Source: Chloroflexota bacterium
GTDB lineage: Bacteria > Chloroflexota > Anaerolineae > 4572-78 > J111
Length of the DNA stretch: 64,000 nucleotides
Assembly: GCA_016860845.1 (NCBI GenBank)
Contig: BOKF01000040.1
Location: 1-64,000 of the forward strand
Direction: 5' to 3'
Shown here in pieces: positions 43,318 through 51,440 of the stretch. Both the position numbers and the translations under genes were made by a program. The number at the start of each line of letters is the position of its first letter. The stretch's first letter is position 1. The notes beneath the pieces were generated by a model. It saw only the letters and a program-made list of their open reading frames with translations. It searched no databases and was not told the origin of the DNA.

Positions 43318-45614
43318 ATATGCCGCCAGAAAATAGCTATTGTGGCCAGGATGATGCCCACAATGACGATTGGATAAAGAACGGTGTGGCCAATCGTTTG
43401 ATTGACCAACTGCGTGCCGGCCAGCAGGCCGCACCAGAAATTTGTATCGGCGCAACCCATCAGACCGGCAAAAGCGGATGTCTGCACACCGTCATTGAAA
43501 GCATAGTAGAAGGTGATCGGGATCGTGACCGTGACAAAAACATTGGCCCATATCCAGGATAGCAGCATCCAGAACAAGTCCCAGATGGCTAACACCAGAT
43601 CAACGAAAAGGCGCAGCGGGGAAATGTAGTGCAAAACGGCCTGAAAGAAGGGCAAAAGCCAGGCTAAAACGCCGTTGACCAGGCCAACCAGGAAGTTATA
43701 GAGCGAACCGATGAAGGCCAGGACGTTGAGGCCGCTTTGCCAGAGCCAGGCCATGATATTCCCCAGGGAAGCCCACCACCAGGCCATAATGTGGCCCACA
43801 GTGGCTAGCGCCCAGGTCCACAGGGCTGAGATGAAAACGAGAAAATAGCGGCCCTGGCGCTCGATCCAGGAAGCCACATTCAAAAAATTGTTAATGCCGT
43901 ACTCGATGACCCGGATGACCCAGGCCAGGGCGGTGAGCAGGAAGCAAAGCAGCGCCTCTAACATGACCCAGAAGCCGGCCATGAGCCAGTTCCACCAGGA
44001 GCTAAACCAGCTATCGCCTGATGTGCCGGTCCCGCCATAAATCTGGTGATAGAGGTTCATATTGATGCCCCAGCTCGCCAAAATGCCGGCAGCGTCGGCG
44101 CAGCCAAAGTTGTAGTTAAACTCAATTGGGCCGATGGCTCCCGGATCGGGGTTGTTGGTGGGACCCGGCAGGCGCGGGCCTCGGTCGGCCAGGAAGATGC
44201 AGACGTTATCCAGGAAGATGTCGTCTTCAGCCGAAAATTCGGTCACGGGATCAACGCCGGCGTTAGCAAAAGCGACGGCGGCCCCGGTCTCGCCGGCCAG
44301 CGTGGACAGGTCCAGCTCGAAGGTGTACATGTCGGGGTAGACTTCAAAATAGCCGGCGGAGCTGCTTGGGCCGTTGTCTACCGTGGTCGCAAGCAGGGCG
44401 CTTTGATCGTTGGCGGTTTCGGCCTCGAAGGAAAGTAAAATGTGCTGCTCGCCGGTGATGACCGGCATGGTGTAGAACGAGGTGGACATGAGCAGGCTTT
44501 TGGTAAATTCGTCGCCCTCGTTGAAGGGTAAAAAGGCGTTTTCGGCGGCCTCGTTCCAGCGGGCATCCCGGTACCAGTCCCAGCCGGCAGAGGTATCAAA
44601 CGTGCCGTTGACCGGGGCAAGGCATGCCCCTTGCTGCTGGCCGTCTTCGCCGGTGTCCAGCGAAACACAGGCATAATCCAGGGTCAGCGTGCCGTCGCCG
44701 TCGTTTTGCAGGCCGAAAATGATCGGGCCGCCCATCGTGGGCGTGTCCAGGGTGGCGGTGTATAAGCCAGGCTCTTGAATGTCCAGGGCCTCGTTTTGAG
44801 TGCCTAAAAAGACGCTGAGCGAAGCCGGCGCGGTCACGCCGGTGGCGGAAATGACGGCGTTATAGGTTTTGTTGCTTTCCAGGGTGGCCAGGTTTTGGGC
44901 GGCGATGTCACCCGAAGCCAGGGTCAGGGTGTCGTCGGTAATAACCGCCGTGCCGTCGAGCAGCCAGCCATCGGCGGCGCTGAAGCCGGCGTTTTGGACC
45001 AGGGGGCAAGATAGATAAACGCCGGGCTGGATGTTACACGAGGCCATGAAATAGGATTGATCCACCAGGAAGGTGAAACTTTCATCAAAGGCGGCCCCAA
45101 ACGTTGTGGCGTCAAGGTAAATTGCAACCAGTTGGTCATTGTCGTTTTCGCTCGAAACACCAACAGTAATCCAGTCGGTGTTTATCGCTGTCCAAGTCCC
45201 GGTAATCATCTCCCCGTTTGCTAGCTCGAGCCTGCCCCGAAGGTGAGTACCATTGTTGAACGTGTGACGCTGGATCAGTATATAAAGGGTATCTCCGGTA
45301 TGAAGCACCCCGGAGTAAGGCGCTTTTAGAGTGGCTTTTAGGTTAGAACTATCGAGGTTGTTGCAGTTGAAGTGATCGCAATTTAGGTTCCAGTCATCGC
45401 CAGATTGTGACCAAACCAGGCCGGGGTCTACATTCTCGACAATCTCAAAATTATCAACCAGGTAGCGCGGTTCAGCCTCTCCACACTCCTGAGCCAGAAC
45501 CAGGGCAGGCACAGCCAGAGCTATATAAGCCAGCAAAAACGGAACTAAAAAGCGAAAAAACCGAGACGTAAACCCTCGTGCTATAAATTTGGAGCCAAGA
45601 CAAATGCTTTTCAT
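43287..45614 (-). CDS. Large secreted beta-domain / multi-TM protein
   Basis: 775 residues. N-terminal signal-like helix ending VLAQ (about 42). Residues 45-500 are extracellular, with Cys pairs and repeated carbohydrate-binding-like beta modules (GFSAADGWLLDG..., GTFDTSAGWDWYRDA). Residues about 540-775 hold seven or more aromatic-rich helices (WWWASLGNIMAWLW, LLSWIWANVF), a layout that recalls VirB6/TrbL-type channels only in general shape. No homologue recognised. It may form a membrane channel or envelope component of the element's particle or pilus. Confidence 0.7.
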   Translation of the reverse strand: MKSICLGSKFIARGFTSRFFRFLVPFLLAYIALAVPALVLAQECGEAEPRYLVDNFEIVENVDPGLVWSQSGDDWNLNCDHFNCNNLDSSNLKATLKAPYSGVLHTGDTLYILIQRHTFNNGTHLRGRLELANGEMITGTWTAINTDWITVGVSSENDNDQLVAIYLDATTFGAAFDESFTFLVDQSYFMASCNIQPGVYLSCPLVQNAGFSAADGWLLDGTAVITDDTLTLASGDIAAQNLATLESNKTYNAVISATGVTAPASLSVFLGTQNEALDIQEPGLYTATLDTPTMGGPIIFGLQNDGDGTLTLDYACVSLDTGEDGQQQGACLAPVNGTFDTSAGWDWYRDARWNEAAENAFLPFNEGDEFTKSLLMSTSFYTMPVITGEQHILLSFEAETANDQSALLATTVDNGPSSSAGYFEVYPDMYTFELDLSTLAGETGAAVAFANAGVDPVTEFSAEDDIFLDNVCIFLADRGPRLPGPTNNPDPGAIGPIEFNYNFGCADAAGILASWGINMNLYHQIYGGTGTSGDSWFSSWWNWLMAGFWVMLEALLCFLLTALAWVIRVIEYGINNFLNVASWIERQGRYFLVFISALWTWALATVGHIMAWWWASLGNIMAWLWQSGLNVLAFIGSLYNFLVGLVNGVLAWLLPFFQAVLHYISPLRLFVDLVLAIWDLFWMLLSWIWANVFVTVTIPITFYYAFNDGVQTSAFAGLMGCADTNFWCGLLAGTQLVNQTIGHTVLYPIVIVGIILATIAIFWRHIWALFSINIR

Positions 45615-45631
45615 AGTGCTATTTCAACGCT

Positions 45632-45656
45632 CCCGGCTGAGGTGGGTTCAGCCGGG
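45632..45656. other. Hairpin between tiny-protein genes and the large secreted gene
   Basis: CCCGGCTGA-GGTGGGT-TCAGCCGGG, 9-bp perfect stem. On the minus strand it follows the two 50-aa genes and precedes the 775-aa gene. Without a U-tract it is more likely an attenuator or mRNA end protector, which would allow more of the small proteins than of the large one. Confidence 0.5.
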
Positions 45657-45705
45657 GCTTGTTGTTTTCCTGCCTTCCTCAAGGCGATAAAACGGACGGG
45701 GCGGA

Positions 45706-45858
45706 TCAATTGAAGCCGCCAGAGAACAGGGACGCGATCTTCCGGGCCAGGTAGAAGCCGAAGGCGAGGCCGGCGGTCAGCGCGATGATGGGCATCAAGG
45801 CGTTGACGATCTGGCTGGCATAGCTGAAGATGGTGTCTACGTCAATCGAGAATGACAT
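45706..45858 (-). CDS. Tiny pilin/coat-like membrane protein, copy 1 (50 aa)
   Basis: MSFSIDVDTIFSYAS N-terminus is acidic, the middle (IVNALMPIIALTAGLAFGFYL) is one helix, and the end (ARKIASLFSGGFN) is basic. The acid-hydrophobic-basic order is that of filamentous phage major coat proteins and also of many small pilins. Ribosome site AAGGAG is strong. Copy 2 at 45899 is identical for the first 49 residues. No signal peptide. Structural role inferred. Confidence 0.7.
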   Translation of the reverse strand: MSFSIDVDTIFSYASQIVNALMPIIALTAGLAFGFYLARKIASLFSGGFN

Positions 45859-45898
45859 GGTTCAGGGACTCCTTTCTAAAAGATGATGATGGGGCGGC

Positions 45899-46054
45899 TT
45901 ATTTGCCGAAGCCGCCAGAGAACAGGGACGCGATTTTCCGGGCCAGGTAGAAACCAAAGGCGAGACCGGCAGTTAGCGCGATGATGGGCATCAAGGCGTT
46001 GACGATCTGGCTGGCGTAGCTAAAGATGGTGTCTACGTCAATCGAAAACGACAT
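45899..46054 (-). CDS. Tiny pilin/coat-like membrane protein, copy 2 (51 aa)
   Basis: Same protein as copy 1 except the end, GGFGK instead of GGFN. About ten base differences between the copies, all silent within the shared residues. AGGAGG ribosome site. First of the two tandem genes in the direction of transcription. Confidence 0.7.
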   Translation of the reverse strand: MSFSIDVDTIFSYASQIVNALMPIIALTAGLAFGFYLARKIASLFSGGFGK

Positions 46055-46076
46055 GGCAGTACCTCCTTTCGTCGGG

Positions 46077-46256
46077 TTAGTCCTTGTCCCGGTCCCACCC
46101 TGGTTCCAACTTGATGCGTTCCGTTGGTTTCCAGAAGCGGGACAAGGGCATTAGCAGGGCCAGGAGAACCCCGGCCGCGATGAAAACAGGCAAGAGGATG
46201 TTTTGGATGAACGGCCCCAGGGTGATGAAAAAGGTTTGTTGCAGGTCAGTCCACAT
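46077..46256 (-). CDS. Small membrane protein, 59 aa
   Basis: MWTDLQQTFFITLGPF, one helix (ILLPVFIAAGVLLALLMPLS), and a charged tail (RFWKPTERIKLEPGWDRD). Stop and next gene's start spaced 22 nt. Part of the tiny-protein cassette; unknown. Confidence 0.6.
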   Translation of the reverse strand: MWTDLQQTFFITLGPFIQNILLPVFIAAGVLLALLMPLSRFWKPTERIKLEPGWDRDKD

Positions 46257-46361
46257 CTATTTACCCGTAATATCGTCAATAAAGTTGTTTACGGCGGCGC
46301 TGGCCACCAGAGCAATAAAAACCACGGCCAACACAACGCTGGCAGTGGTCAGGAGTGACAT
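46257..46361 (-). CDS. Micro membrane protein, 34 aa
   Basis: MSLLTTASVVLAVVFIALVASA then NNFIDDITGK. One helix. Its stop codon abuts the start of the 59-aa gene, which supports translational coupling. Size is like the minor coat proteins pVII/pIX of filamentous phage, but sequence similarity is not claimed. Confidence 0.55.
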   Translation of the reverse strand: MSLLTTASVVLAVVFIALVASAAVNNFIDDITGK

Positions 46362-46365
46362 GGTT

Positions 46366-46527
46366 TCAGCGGTTACGTCCATAGCTCACCTTGACAATGA
46401 AGCTGAGAACCAGCACGACCAGCAGCGACAGCAGCAGCGCGGCCATGATGGTCTCGCCAAAATCGGCGCTGGTGGCCACGGTCAGGGTTTGGCCGGCCAG
46501 GGTGGTGGTGTAAACATCGGTACTCAT
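46366..46527 (-). CDS. Small membrane protein, 53 aa, shares module with collar protein
   Basis: Reads MSTDVYTTTLAGQTLTV, then FGETIMAALLLSLLVVLVLS and a basic tail. The pattern VYTxTL..GxTLT...FGxxI plus helix is repeated at the C-terminus of the collar-domain protein encoded just upstream (46524). Overlap with that gene is 4 nt. Confidence 0.7.
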   Translation of the reverse strand: MSTDVYTTTLAGQTLTVATSADFGETIMAALLLSLLVVLVLSFIVKVSYGRNR

Positions 46528-47378
46528 CGTCTAAAAACCACTCCAAAGGCCATCTGCAAGGCCACAACCGCAACAGTGGCCAGGACCAGGCCGGCAATGA
46601 TGATTTGCCCAAAGCTGACCTGCACGGGCTGGGTCAGGGTTTTGCCGCTGTCCAGGGTGTCGGTGTAAACGCTGAGGTTAGGCAGGTAAGTGGTGCCGGT
46701 CATGGTTTGCGGGGTGGCGGTTGGCTGCGGCGTGATCGTGGGGGTCGGGGTCGGGCCGCCGACGCCGGTGTAGATGATGAAATTCAGGGTCAGATAGGGT
46801 TGTAGGTTGTTGTGGGGCTGGCCGCCGCCGGTGTTTTGATTGGTTGCGGTGGCTGGGTTATTGGTGGCGGTCGTATCGGCCGAGATAGAATTATCGTTCC
46901 CGGCAGCCACGCCAACCAGGGTTCGCCTGGCAGTGCCAGCGGCTGATGTTAGCGTGCCGTAAACGGTGTGGTTGTGCGGGTTCTGAGAGTGGTTATGGGC
47001 GTTCTGGATGTGACTATGTGACGGCATCTCGTTGATGGTCAGGGTGTGGGAGATTTCGCCGCCGGTCTCGCCGTAGCCATCAAATTCCGATTTTGAGGCG
47101 TCCCAGCCGACCGGGACGCGGCCTCGAAAGTCGGGAATTTTGAATTGATTTTCCTCGCCGGTGTAGCCGCCATAAATCCAGTAAATTGTTTGAAATAAAT
47201 ATGGGTACTCATCTGTATACAGCGTTGAGCCGTCACAAATGAGCCAGCCGGGAGGCGGGTTATCGGTAGGCCATAGGCGGATTTCACCTATAATCGGCTC
47301 ATCGGCCAGCGCGGGTAGAACCAGGAGCAGGCAGAGCAGCAGGCCAAGAACCAGGCTGAGAAAAAGGCGTTTTTTCAT
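46524..47378 (-). CDS. Phage-tail-collar-domain surface protein with C-terminal anchor
   Basis: 284 residues from MKKRLFLSLVLGL (47378); the frame is open upstream but overlaps the glycosyltransferase. A signal peptide (cut near LALAD, about 25) is followed by the collar domain: IGEIRLWPTDNPPPGWLICD, FKIPDFRGRVPVGWD, HTLTINEMPSHSH, GGGQPHNNLQPYLTLNF. Collar domains trimerise in phage tail fibres and bind receptors. A TPTPT stalk leads to VYTDTLDSGKTLT and a final helix with a basic end (GVVFRR). Likely the receptor-binding tip of a pilus or virion. Confidence 0.82.
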   Translation of the reverse strand: MKKRLFLSLVLGLLLCLLLVLPALADEPIIGEIRLWPTDNPPPGWLICDGSTLYTDEYPYLFQTIYWIYGGYTGEENQFKIPDFRGRVPVGWDASKSEFDGYGETGGEISHTLTINEMPSHSHIQNAHNHSQNPHNHTVYGTLTSAAGTARRTLVGVAAGNDNSISADTTATNNPATATNQNTGGGQPHNNLQPYLTLNFIIYTGVGGPTPTPTITPQPTATPQTMTGTTYLPNLSVYTDTLDSGKTLTQPVQVSFGQIIIAGLVLATVAVVALQMAFGVVFRR

Positions 47379-48802
47379 CGGGCGGCCTCCGCTACATTGC
47401 ACGCGGCGCGGGTATCCACCAGCCAGAGGCGGGCGTCTACCAGGCCGGTTTGTTTGATGACGGCGTGCTGTTCGCCGTGATTGCGGGCCAAGAGGTCGTT
47501 GAGATAGGCACGCTCGGCGGGTGAGGTCGTCGGGTTTGAGGCGGTGATGATCCACCAGCGCGGGCGCTGGCATTTGACGGCCTCAAAGGTGGTTTGCTCC
47601 ATGCCCATTGCCGCTTTGGTGGGTTCGGTCAGGGATTGGCTCAAATCGCCGGCCTGTTTCCAAACCACTTGGGGCACGTCGGGCAGGTAATAGCGCATGG
47701 TGATGTAGCTGGACAGGTTGCCGTGATAAATGCCGTCGCCGGGTTCCAATTGGAAACTTTCGAGACCTTGAAGCGCCGATGAACGGCCCACCTGGTCGCT
47801 GAGCCAGTAAGCGCCCAACCAGGTGGCCACAGTGACCAGGGCCAGGGCCGCAATGAGGCGCGATCGCGCCAGGACTGGAGCAACCAGGCTATACAGGACC
47901 GGTGCGAGCGGAGCCATGACCCGCACAATCAGGACCGGGGTAATCAGCACGGAGAGGATGCAGGCCAGGCCCAGGCAGACCACAACCAGGCCGGTTAGCT
48001 CCACCTGGCGCTTGATGTCCTGCCAGGCTAACAGCAGGAGCAGGCCGGAGAGCATGCCGGCATTGATGGCCAGGAACGCGGCGGACTCGCTGAACAAGAG
48101 GGCGTTGAGGATGTACGCCGGCGTGCCAGGGTTGGGAGGTCTCACCCAAAAGCCGCTTTGCACGTCGCTGACCTGGTGCAGCAGGCCCCAGATGAGCCAG
48201 GGCAGCCAGATCATACCGATTAGGCCGAATGAGCCTAACATGCGCCACTCTAGCCGCCAGCGAAATATGCCTAACCAGACCAGGGCAGCGACGTACAAAA
48301 CCGCTAAATTGTGAAGGTAGAGAGAAAATGAGCCAGCCAGGACCAGGAGCCACCATTTACGCTCCAACAGGCCAACCGTGGCCAGCGTGGTGGCCAGCAT
48401 CAAGAGCGAGTAGGGCCGGGCCTCCTGGCTGTAGTAGATGGTGAACGGAGCCAGGGCCGTGACCAGGGCGGCGGTGTGTTGCGTGTTGCGTGTTGCGTGA
48501 AAATGACCGGATAAGCGCCACACGGCGGGGACCAGGGCAACGCCGGCCAGAGCAGAGACGAGGCGCAAGCTAAATTCACCTGTACCAATACTGTGGGACA
48601 CGGCCCACTCAATCAGGTACCAGGTGGGCGGGTGAACGTCGCCCAGGGTGGCGGCCCATAAATTGCCAATCGGCAAATTGGCGAGCCAGGCGGTGAAGGC
48701 TTCGTCATACCAGAGAGACTCCAGGCCCAGCGTGGGCAGCCGGAGCAGGGCAGCCAGGGCGGTGATGGCCAGCAGCGGACGCCGGCGCAACCAATCAAGC
48801 AT
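47375..48802 (-). CDS. GT39/PMT-like membrane glycosyltransferase
   Basis: 475 residues from MLDWLRRRPLL (48802). Multi-helix protein with the GT-C acidic motif after the first helix: LWYDEAFTAW, and a later HPPTWYLIEW, typical of ArnT/PMT-type enzymes using polyprenyl-phosphate sugars. A soluble C-terminal region begins about 360. It overlaps the collar gene by 4 nt (ATGA), so it is made with the proteins it may glycosylate. Acceptor unknown. Confidence 0.82.
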   Translation of the reverse strand: MLDWLRRRPLLAITALAALLRLPTLGLESLWYDEAFTAWLANLPIGNLWAATLGDVHPPTWYLIEWAVSHSIGTGEFSLRLVSALAGVALVPAVWRLSGHFHATRNTQHTAALVTALAPFTIYYSQEARPYSLLMLATTLATVGLLERKWWLLVLAGSFSLYLHNLAVLYVAALVWLGIFRWRLEWRMLGSFGLIGMIWLPWLIWGLLHQVSDVQSGFWVRPPNPGTPAYILNALLFSESAAFLAINAGMLSGLLLLLAWQDIKRQVELTGLVVVCLGLACILSVLITPVLIVRVMAPLAPVLYSLVAPVLARSRLIAALALVTVATWLGAYWLSDQVGRSSALQGLESFQLEPGDGIYHGNLSSYITMRYYLPDVPQVVWKQAGDLSQSLTEPTKAAMGMEQTTFEAVKCQRPRWWIITASNPTTSPAERAYLNDLLARNHGEQHAVIKQTGLVDARLWLVDTRAACNVAEAAR

Positions 48803-49469
48803 GGCCCTTGCGCTCCTCCCAATAGGTTGGAAACTCGATGACCTCAATGACGGACTCGAAGGGCATGCGCCCGTAGCACAAAATGAGCGTGGGTCCGATA
48901 CGCTCAATCAGCTCTAAAAAGCCGCGTATAAAGTGGCCTTTTGATTGGCTGCTTCTCATCCCCACGGTGCTAATGGCGACGGTTGACCCCCACTTGATGC
49001 CGGCAAAGGCAAACTTGAAACTTTCCGGGCCGGCCCAGGAAACAGAGGGGATGACGGTAAGGCCCTGGCTCATCCAGTAAGCGCCTATCCAGCGGTTGCG
49101 GTAGGTGTTCCACTGCTGGGCGGCCAGCGGCCAGTGGTCCCAGATGGAAAAATCGGGGGTGAGGGCGGCGCTGAAACGCTGGACGTAGGACAGGGCGCGG
49201 CTTGGCCGGGTCCAGGCCACTTCAAATTGGTAGTCGTCGAGGAAGAAATGGACGGCAGCGCGGCCTAAATTCTTCTCCGAGCGGGTGCGAATGTTGTAGG
49301 GGTGCAGCCGGCGCGGGCGGATCGTGCCAGCGTTGCCGATGACCGGCAGCCCCAGCGGGTTGTCGCTGGCGAAAATTTGGCCGGTGTGCAGGGCGTCAAA
49401 GTTGCCCGGTAGTTTGGTCCAATCCTCTGCAGAGCGGACCAGGAAGGTGGGCATGGTCAGGGTGTCCAT
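48795..49469 (-). CDS. DUF4417-like protein
   Basis: 224 residues (start 49469 or the Met five codons later). Features: HFFLDDYQFEVAW, a segment YRNRWIGAYWMSQGLTVIPSVSW, FAFAGIKWGSTVAISTVG and a ending that includes GRMPFES. I recognise the layout as DUF4417, common in phages and mobile elements and of unknown function. The overlapping start (TAATG) couples it to the 55-aa gene upstream. Confidence 0.7.
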   Translation of the reverse strand: MDTLTMPTFLVRSAEDWTKLPGNFDALHTGQIFASDNPLGLPVIGNAGTIRPRRLHPYNIRTRSEKNLGRAAVHFFLDDYQFEVAWTRPSRALSYVQRFSAALTPDFSIWDHWPLAAQQWNTYRNRWIGAYWMSQGLTVIPSVSWAGPESFKFAFAGIKWGSTVAISTVGMRSSQSKGHFIRGFLELIERIGPTLILCYGRMPFESVIEVIEFPTYWEERKGHA

Positions 49470-49636
49470 TAAAAGTTGGTCTCCTTTGGTTGGGCCTGGC
49501 GCTCAGGGGCTTTCTGGCCGGCGCTGGGCGCGGGCCGCTTCAGATCTCGCTCAAAGTGGGCGATAAGCAGCCGTAAGGCGGCGATAGTGCGCTGGGGGTC
49601 TTTGTCGCTGTTGGCAACACGTTGAAGTAGGTTCAT
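49469..49636 (-). CDS. Small helical protein, 55 aa
   Basis: MNLLQRVANSDKDPQRTIAALR, helical and basic in the middle, Pro/Gln-rich end. AAGGAG lies near its 3' end, serving the next gene. Unknown. Confidence 0.55.
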   Translation of the reverse strand: MNLLQRVANSDKDPQRTIAALRLLIAHFERDLKRPAPSAGQKAPERQAQPKETNF

Positions 49637-49638
49637 GG

Positions 49639-50589
49639 TCAAAACTCGATTTCATCAGCGCGGGCCTGGCGCTGCTGCTCAATTTTGGCCCTTTGGCCCT
49701 GGTCGGGTTTGAGTACATAGTCCGGGGCGTCGTTTTCTCCCAGATCGGGTAAATAGCCGGGTTCCTGGCCGGCCTTGATCGTGGCTTGTTCGTAGTAAGT
49801 CCAGGTCTCCAGGCCCTGGCCGGCGCGGGGGTTTACGGCGATGGCGCGGGCGGTCATGCGGTCGCGGTCGGCGGTGGAGCTGATGACCCGTTCCCGTTCA
49901 GCCAGGCTCACGCCGCTGATCCGGTTGCTCTGGGGCGCTCCCCAGCCAATCTCGGAGAGCAGCCGGCGGCGCTGCTGGTAGTCCAGTTTTTCGACGGTTT
50001 CCGGGCTGTAGCCGTATTTGACAAGCTGCTCGCGCATATAAACGGCGGCGCTGGCCCTGGTGCTTTGGTTGTAGGATTGGGTGACGGCGCGGGCTTCGCG
50101 GGCGCTGGCTCCGCTGCGGACTAAGCGGGCCTCTCCCCCCACTTGCATCCAGGTGTCGGCTTTGCCCCGGAGCTTGTCGCCGGCGGCGTCCCGATCCATC
50201 TGGCGGGCGTAGCGGAGTTCGTCATGTGCCTGGCTCTTGAGTTCGTCAGCCAGGGCGGACCAGTCACGGGGGGACATGCGGCCGGGGACGTAACCATGCT
50301 TGCGGGCTACGTCGGAGATCTCTTTTTCCTCTTCGACGTGGGCGCGGGCCTCGGTCAAGGTGCGGCGGTCGCCCGCGGAGAGCTGGCTTTCGTCATACTT
50401 GGCCAGGGTGTTACGGACAAAGGCATACTCTTGGACGGCCTGCCAGTATTCCGGGGTGTAGTCGCTGCGGTTAATGATTGGCTCAGGCCGGGCCGGGGCG
50501 GTGCGGGCCTCGACGGTTTTGGTGCGGCCTCGTTTGCCGACGATGACCCGATGGCCGGCCGGACCGAAGGTTGCTGCTACAGCCGCCAT
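49639..50589 (-). CDS. Charged, helical unknown protein
   Basis: 316 residues from MAAVAATFGPAGH (50589). Very rich in Arg, Glu and Ala; long helices and likely coiled coils (EARAHVEEEKEISDVARK). No membrane segment and no known domain. Could be a DNA-binding or scaffold protein; not recognised. Confidence 0.65.
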   Translation of the reverse strand: MAAVAATFGPAGHRVIVGKRGRTKTVEARTAPARPEPIINRSDYTPEYWQAVQEYAFVRNTLAKYDESQLSAGDRRTLTEARAHVEEEKEISDVARKHGYVPGRMSPRDWSALADELKSQAHDELRYARQMDRDAAGDKLRGKADTWMQVGGEARLVRSGASAREARAVTQSYNQSTRASAAVYMREQLVKYGYSPETVEKLDYQQRRRLLSEIGWGAPQSNRISGVSLAERERVISSTADRDRMTARAIAVNPRAGQGLETWTYYEQATIKAGQEPGYLPDLGENDAPDYVLKPDQGQRAKIEQQRQARADEIEF

Positions 50590-50783
50590 AGTTCGATCAC
50601 TCCGACGACTAAGAGGGACAGGTGAGCGACGGCGGCCAGGCCAGCGGTGAGGCGCTGCGCCCAGGTGGGCAGGTAAACGCGCCACACAAAGAGGCCGGTA
50701 GCGGCGAAGAAGAAGAGGCCCAGGAAGGTTAGATCACGCTGCTGGATAGCGGCGTTCCAGGTGGCGAGGGTAATTTCTGTCAT
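50577..50783 (-). CDS. Small membrane protein, 68 aa
   Basis: MTEITLATWNAAIQQ, then two helices (FLGLFFFAATGLFVWRVYL and LTAGLAAVAHLSLLVVGVI). Overlaps both neighbours. Start choice at 50783 over 50819 is by composition. Unknown. Confidence 0.6.
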   Translation of the reverse strand: MTEITLATWNAAIQQRDLTFLGLFFFAATGLFVWRVYLPTWAQRLTAGLAAVAHLSLLVVGVIELWRL

Positions 50784-51027
50784 GGATGGGCAGGCTGTTG
50801 CGCAAGATAGGGTTGTCAATTTGGAGGGCGACGGCGATGGTTTTCCTTTCGTCGGCGGTCAGGTTTTTGTCTACTGCGGCCTGGCGGCGGACGGTCCAAT
50901 CCTCACGCACCAGGTCGGCGGCGGCGAGCATGGCGGTCAAAACCTCCTGGTGGTTGAGCAAGAGGCGCGGGTGACTTTCCATCTGGTAATTAAGAAAGTT
51001 GGTCAGGTACTCGGTGAAGGTCATCAT
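50734..51027 (-). CDS. Hypothetical protein, 97 aa
   Basis: Starts MMTFTEYLTNFLNYQ. Helical, soluble, with a segment VREDWTVRRQAAVDKNLT. Overlaps the 68-aa gene by 50 nt. No family recognised. Confidence 0.6.
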   Translation of the reverse strand: MMTFTEYLTNFLNYQMESHPRLLLNHQEVLTAMLAAADLVREDWTVRRQAAVDKNLTADERKTIAVALQIDNPILRNSLPIHDRNYPRHLERRYPAA

Positions 51028-51235
51028 TTTGGGTTTCTCCGGTGGTCATTGGTTCGGTGGCGGCGCGGGCGCGGCCTAGCAGGGCAAACTTGGCGGCCTC
51101 GGTGATGGGCATGTCCTCCATCAAATCGGCCTGTTCAATGGCGCTTTTGAGAATGGCTTGCCGGACGCGCCACATTTGCCAGGCCACAAAGCACATGGGG
51201 ATGATGACGAGCATGAAGATGGTGAAGGTTTCCAT
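50990..51235 (-). CDS. Small N-anchored membrane protein, 81 aa
   Basis: METFTIFMLVIIPMCFVAW is one N-terminal helix; the remainder is cytoplasmic and charged. First gene after the hairpin at 51255-51302. Unknown. Confidence 0.6.
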   Translation of the reverse strand: METFTIFMLVIIPMCFVAWQMWRVRQAILKSAIEQADLMEDMPITEAAKFALLGRARAATEPMTTGETQNDDLHRVPDQLS

Positions 51236-51254
51236 AGGTTTGACCAGAAAAGAA

Positions 51255-51302
51255 AACGGCCCCAGCCAGGCAGAGTAAATCTGCTGAAATGCTGGGGCCG
51301 TT
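51255..51302 (-). terminator. Strong hairpin with T-run, leftward
   Basis: AACGGCCCCAGC and GCTGGGGCCGTT form a perfect 12-bp stem; on the minus strand TTTTCTTTT follows. It splits the leftward gene row between 51441 and 51235. Confidence 0.75.
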
Positions 51303-51440
51303 CTCCGATGCTAAAGGGTTACACGATGAAGTAAGGAGACAGGCCGCAAAATGCGGTATTTGCTTGGAGTCAGTCTACCACGAATGTAGCAGCGGCAACA
51401 CCCCAATTTCTGGGGGTTTTTGTCAGGAGTTTGTCAGGGG
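51303..51440. other. Noncoding gap, possible leader or sRNA
   Basis: No gene. On the minus strand TTGCCG and TAGACT, 15 nt apart, could be a weak promoter; CCGCAAAATGCGG and CCCCAGAAATTGGGG are small hairpins. Transcription from here would run into the terminator at 51255. Confidence 0.35.

Noticed and set aside
45706..47378. Direct assignment as an inovirus
   Set aside because: Sizes and order are suggestive but no Zot or inovirus replication protein is recognised, and 27 kb is well above usual inovirus size. Kept only as a hypothesis.
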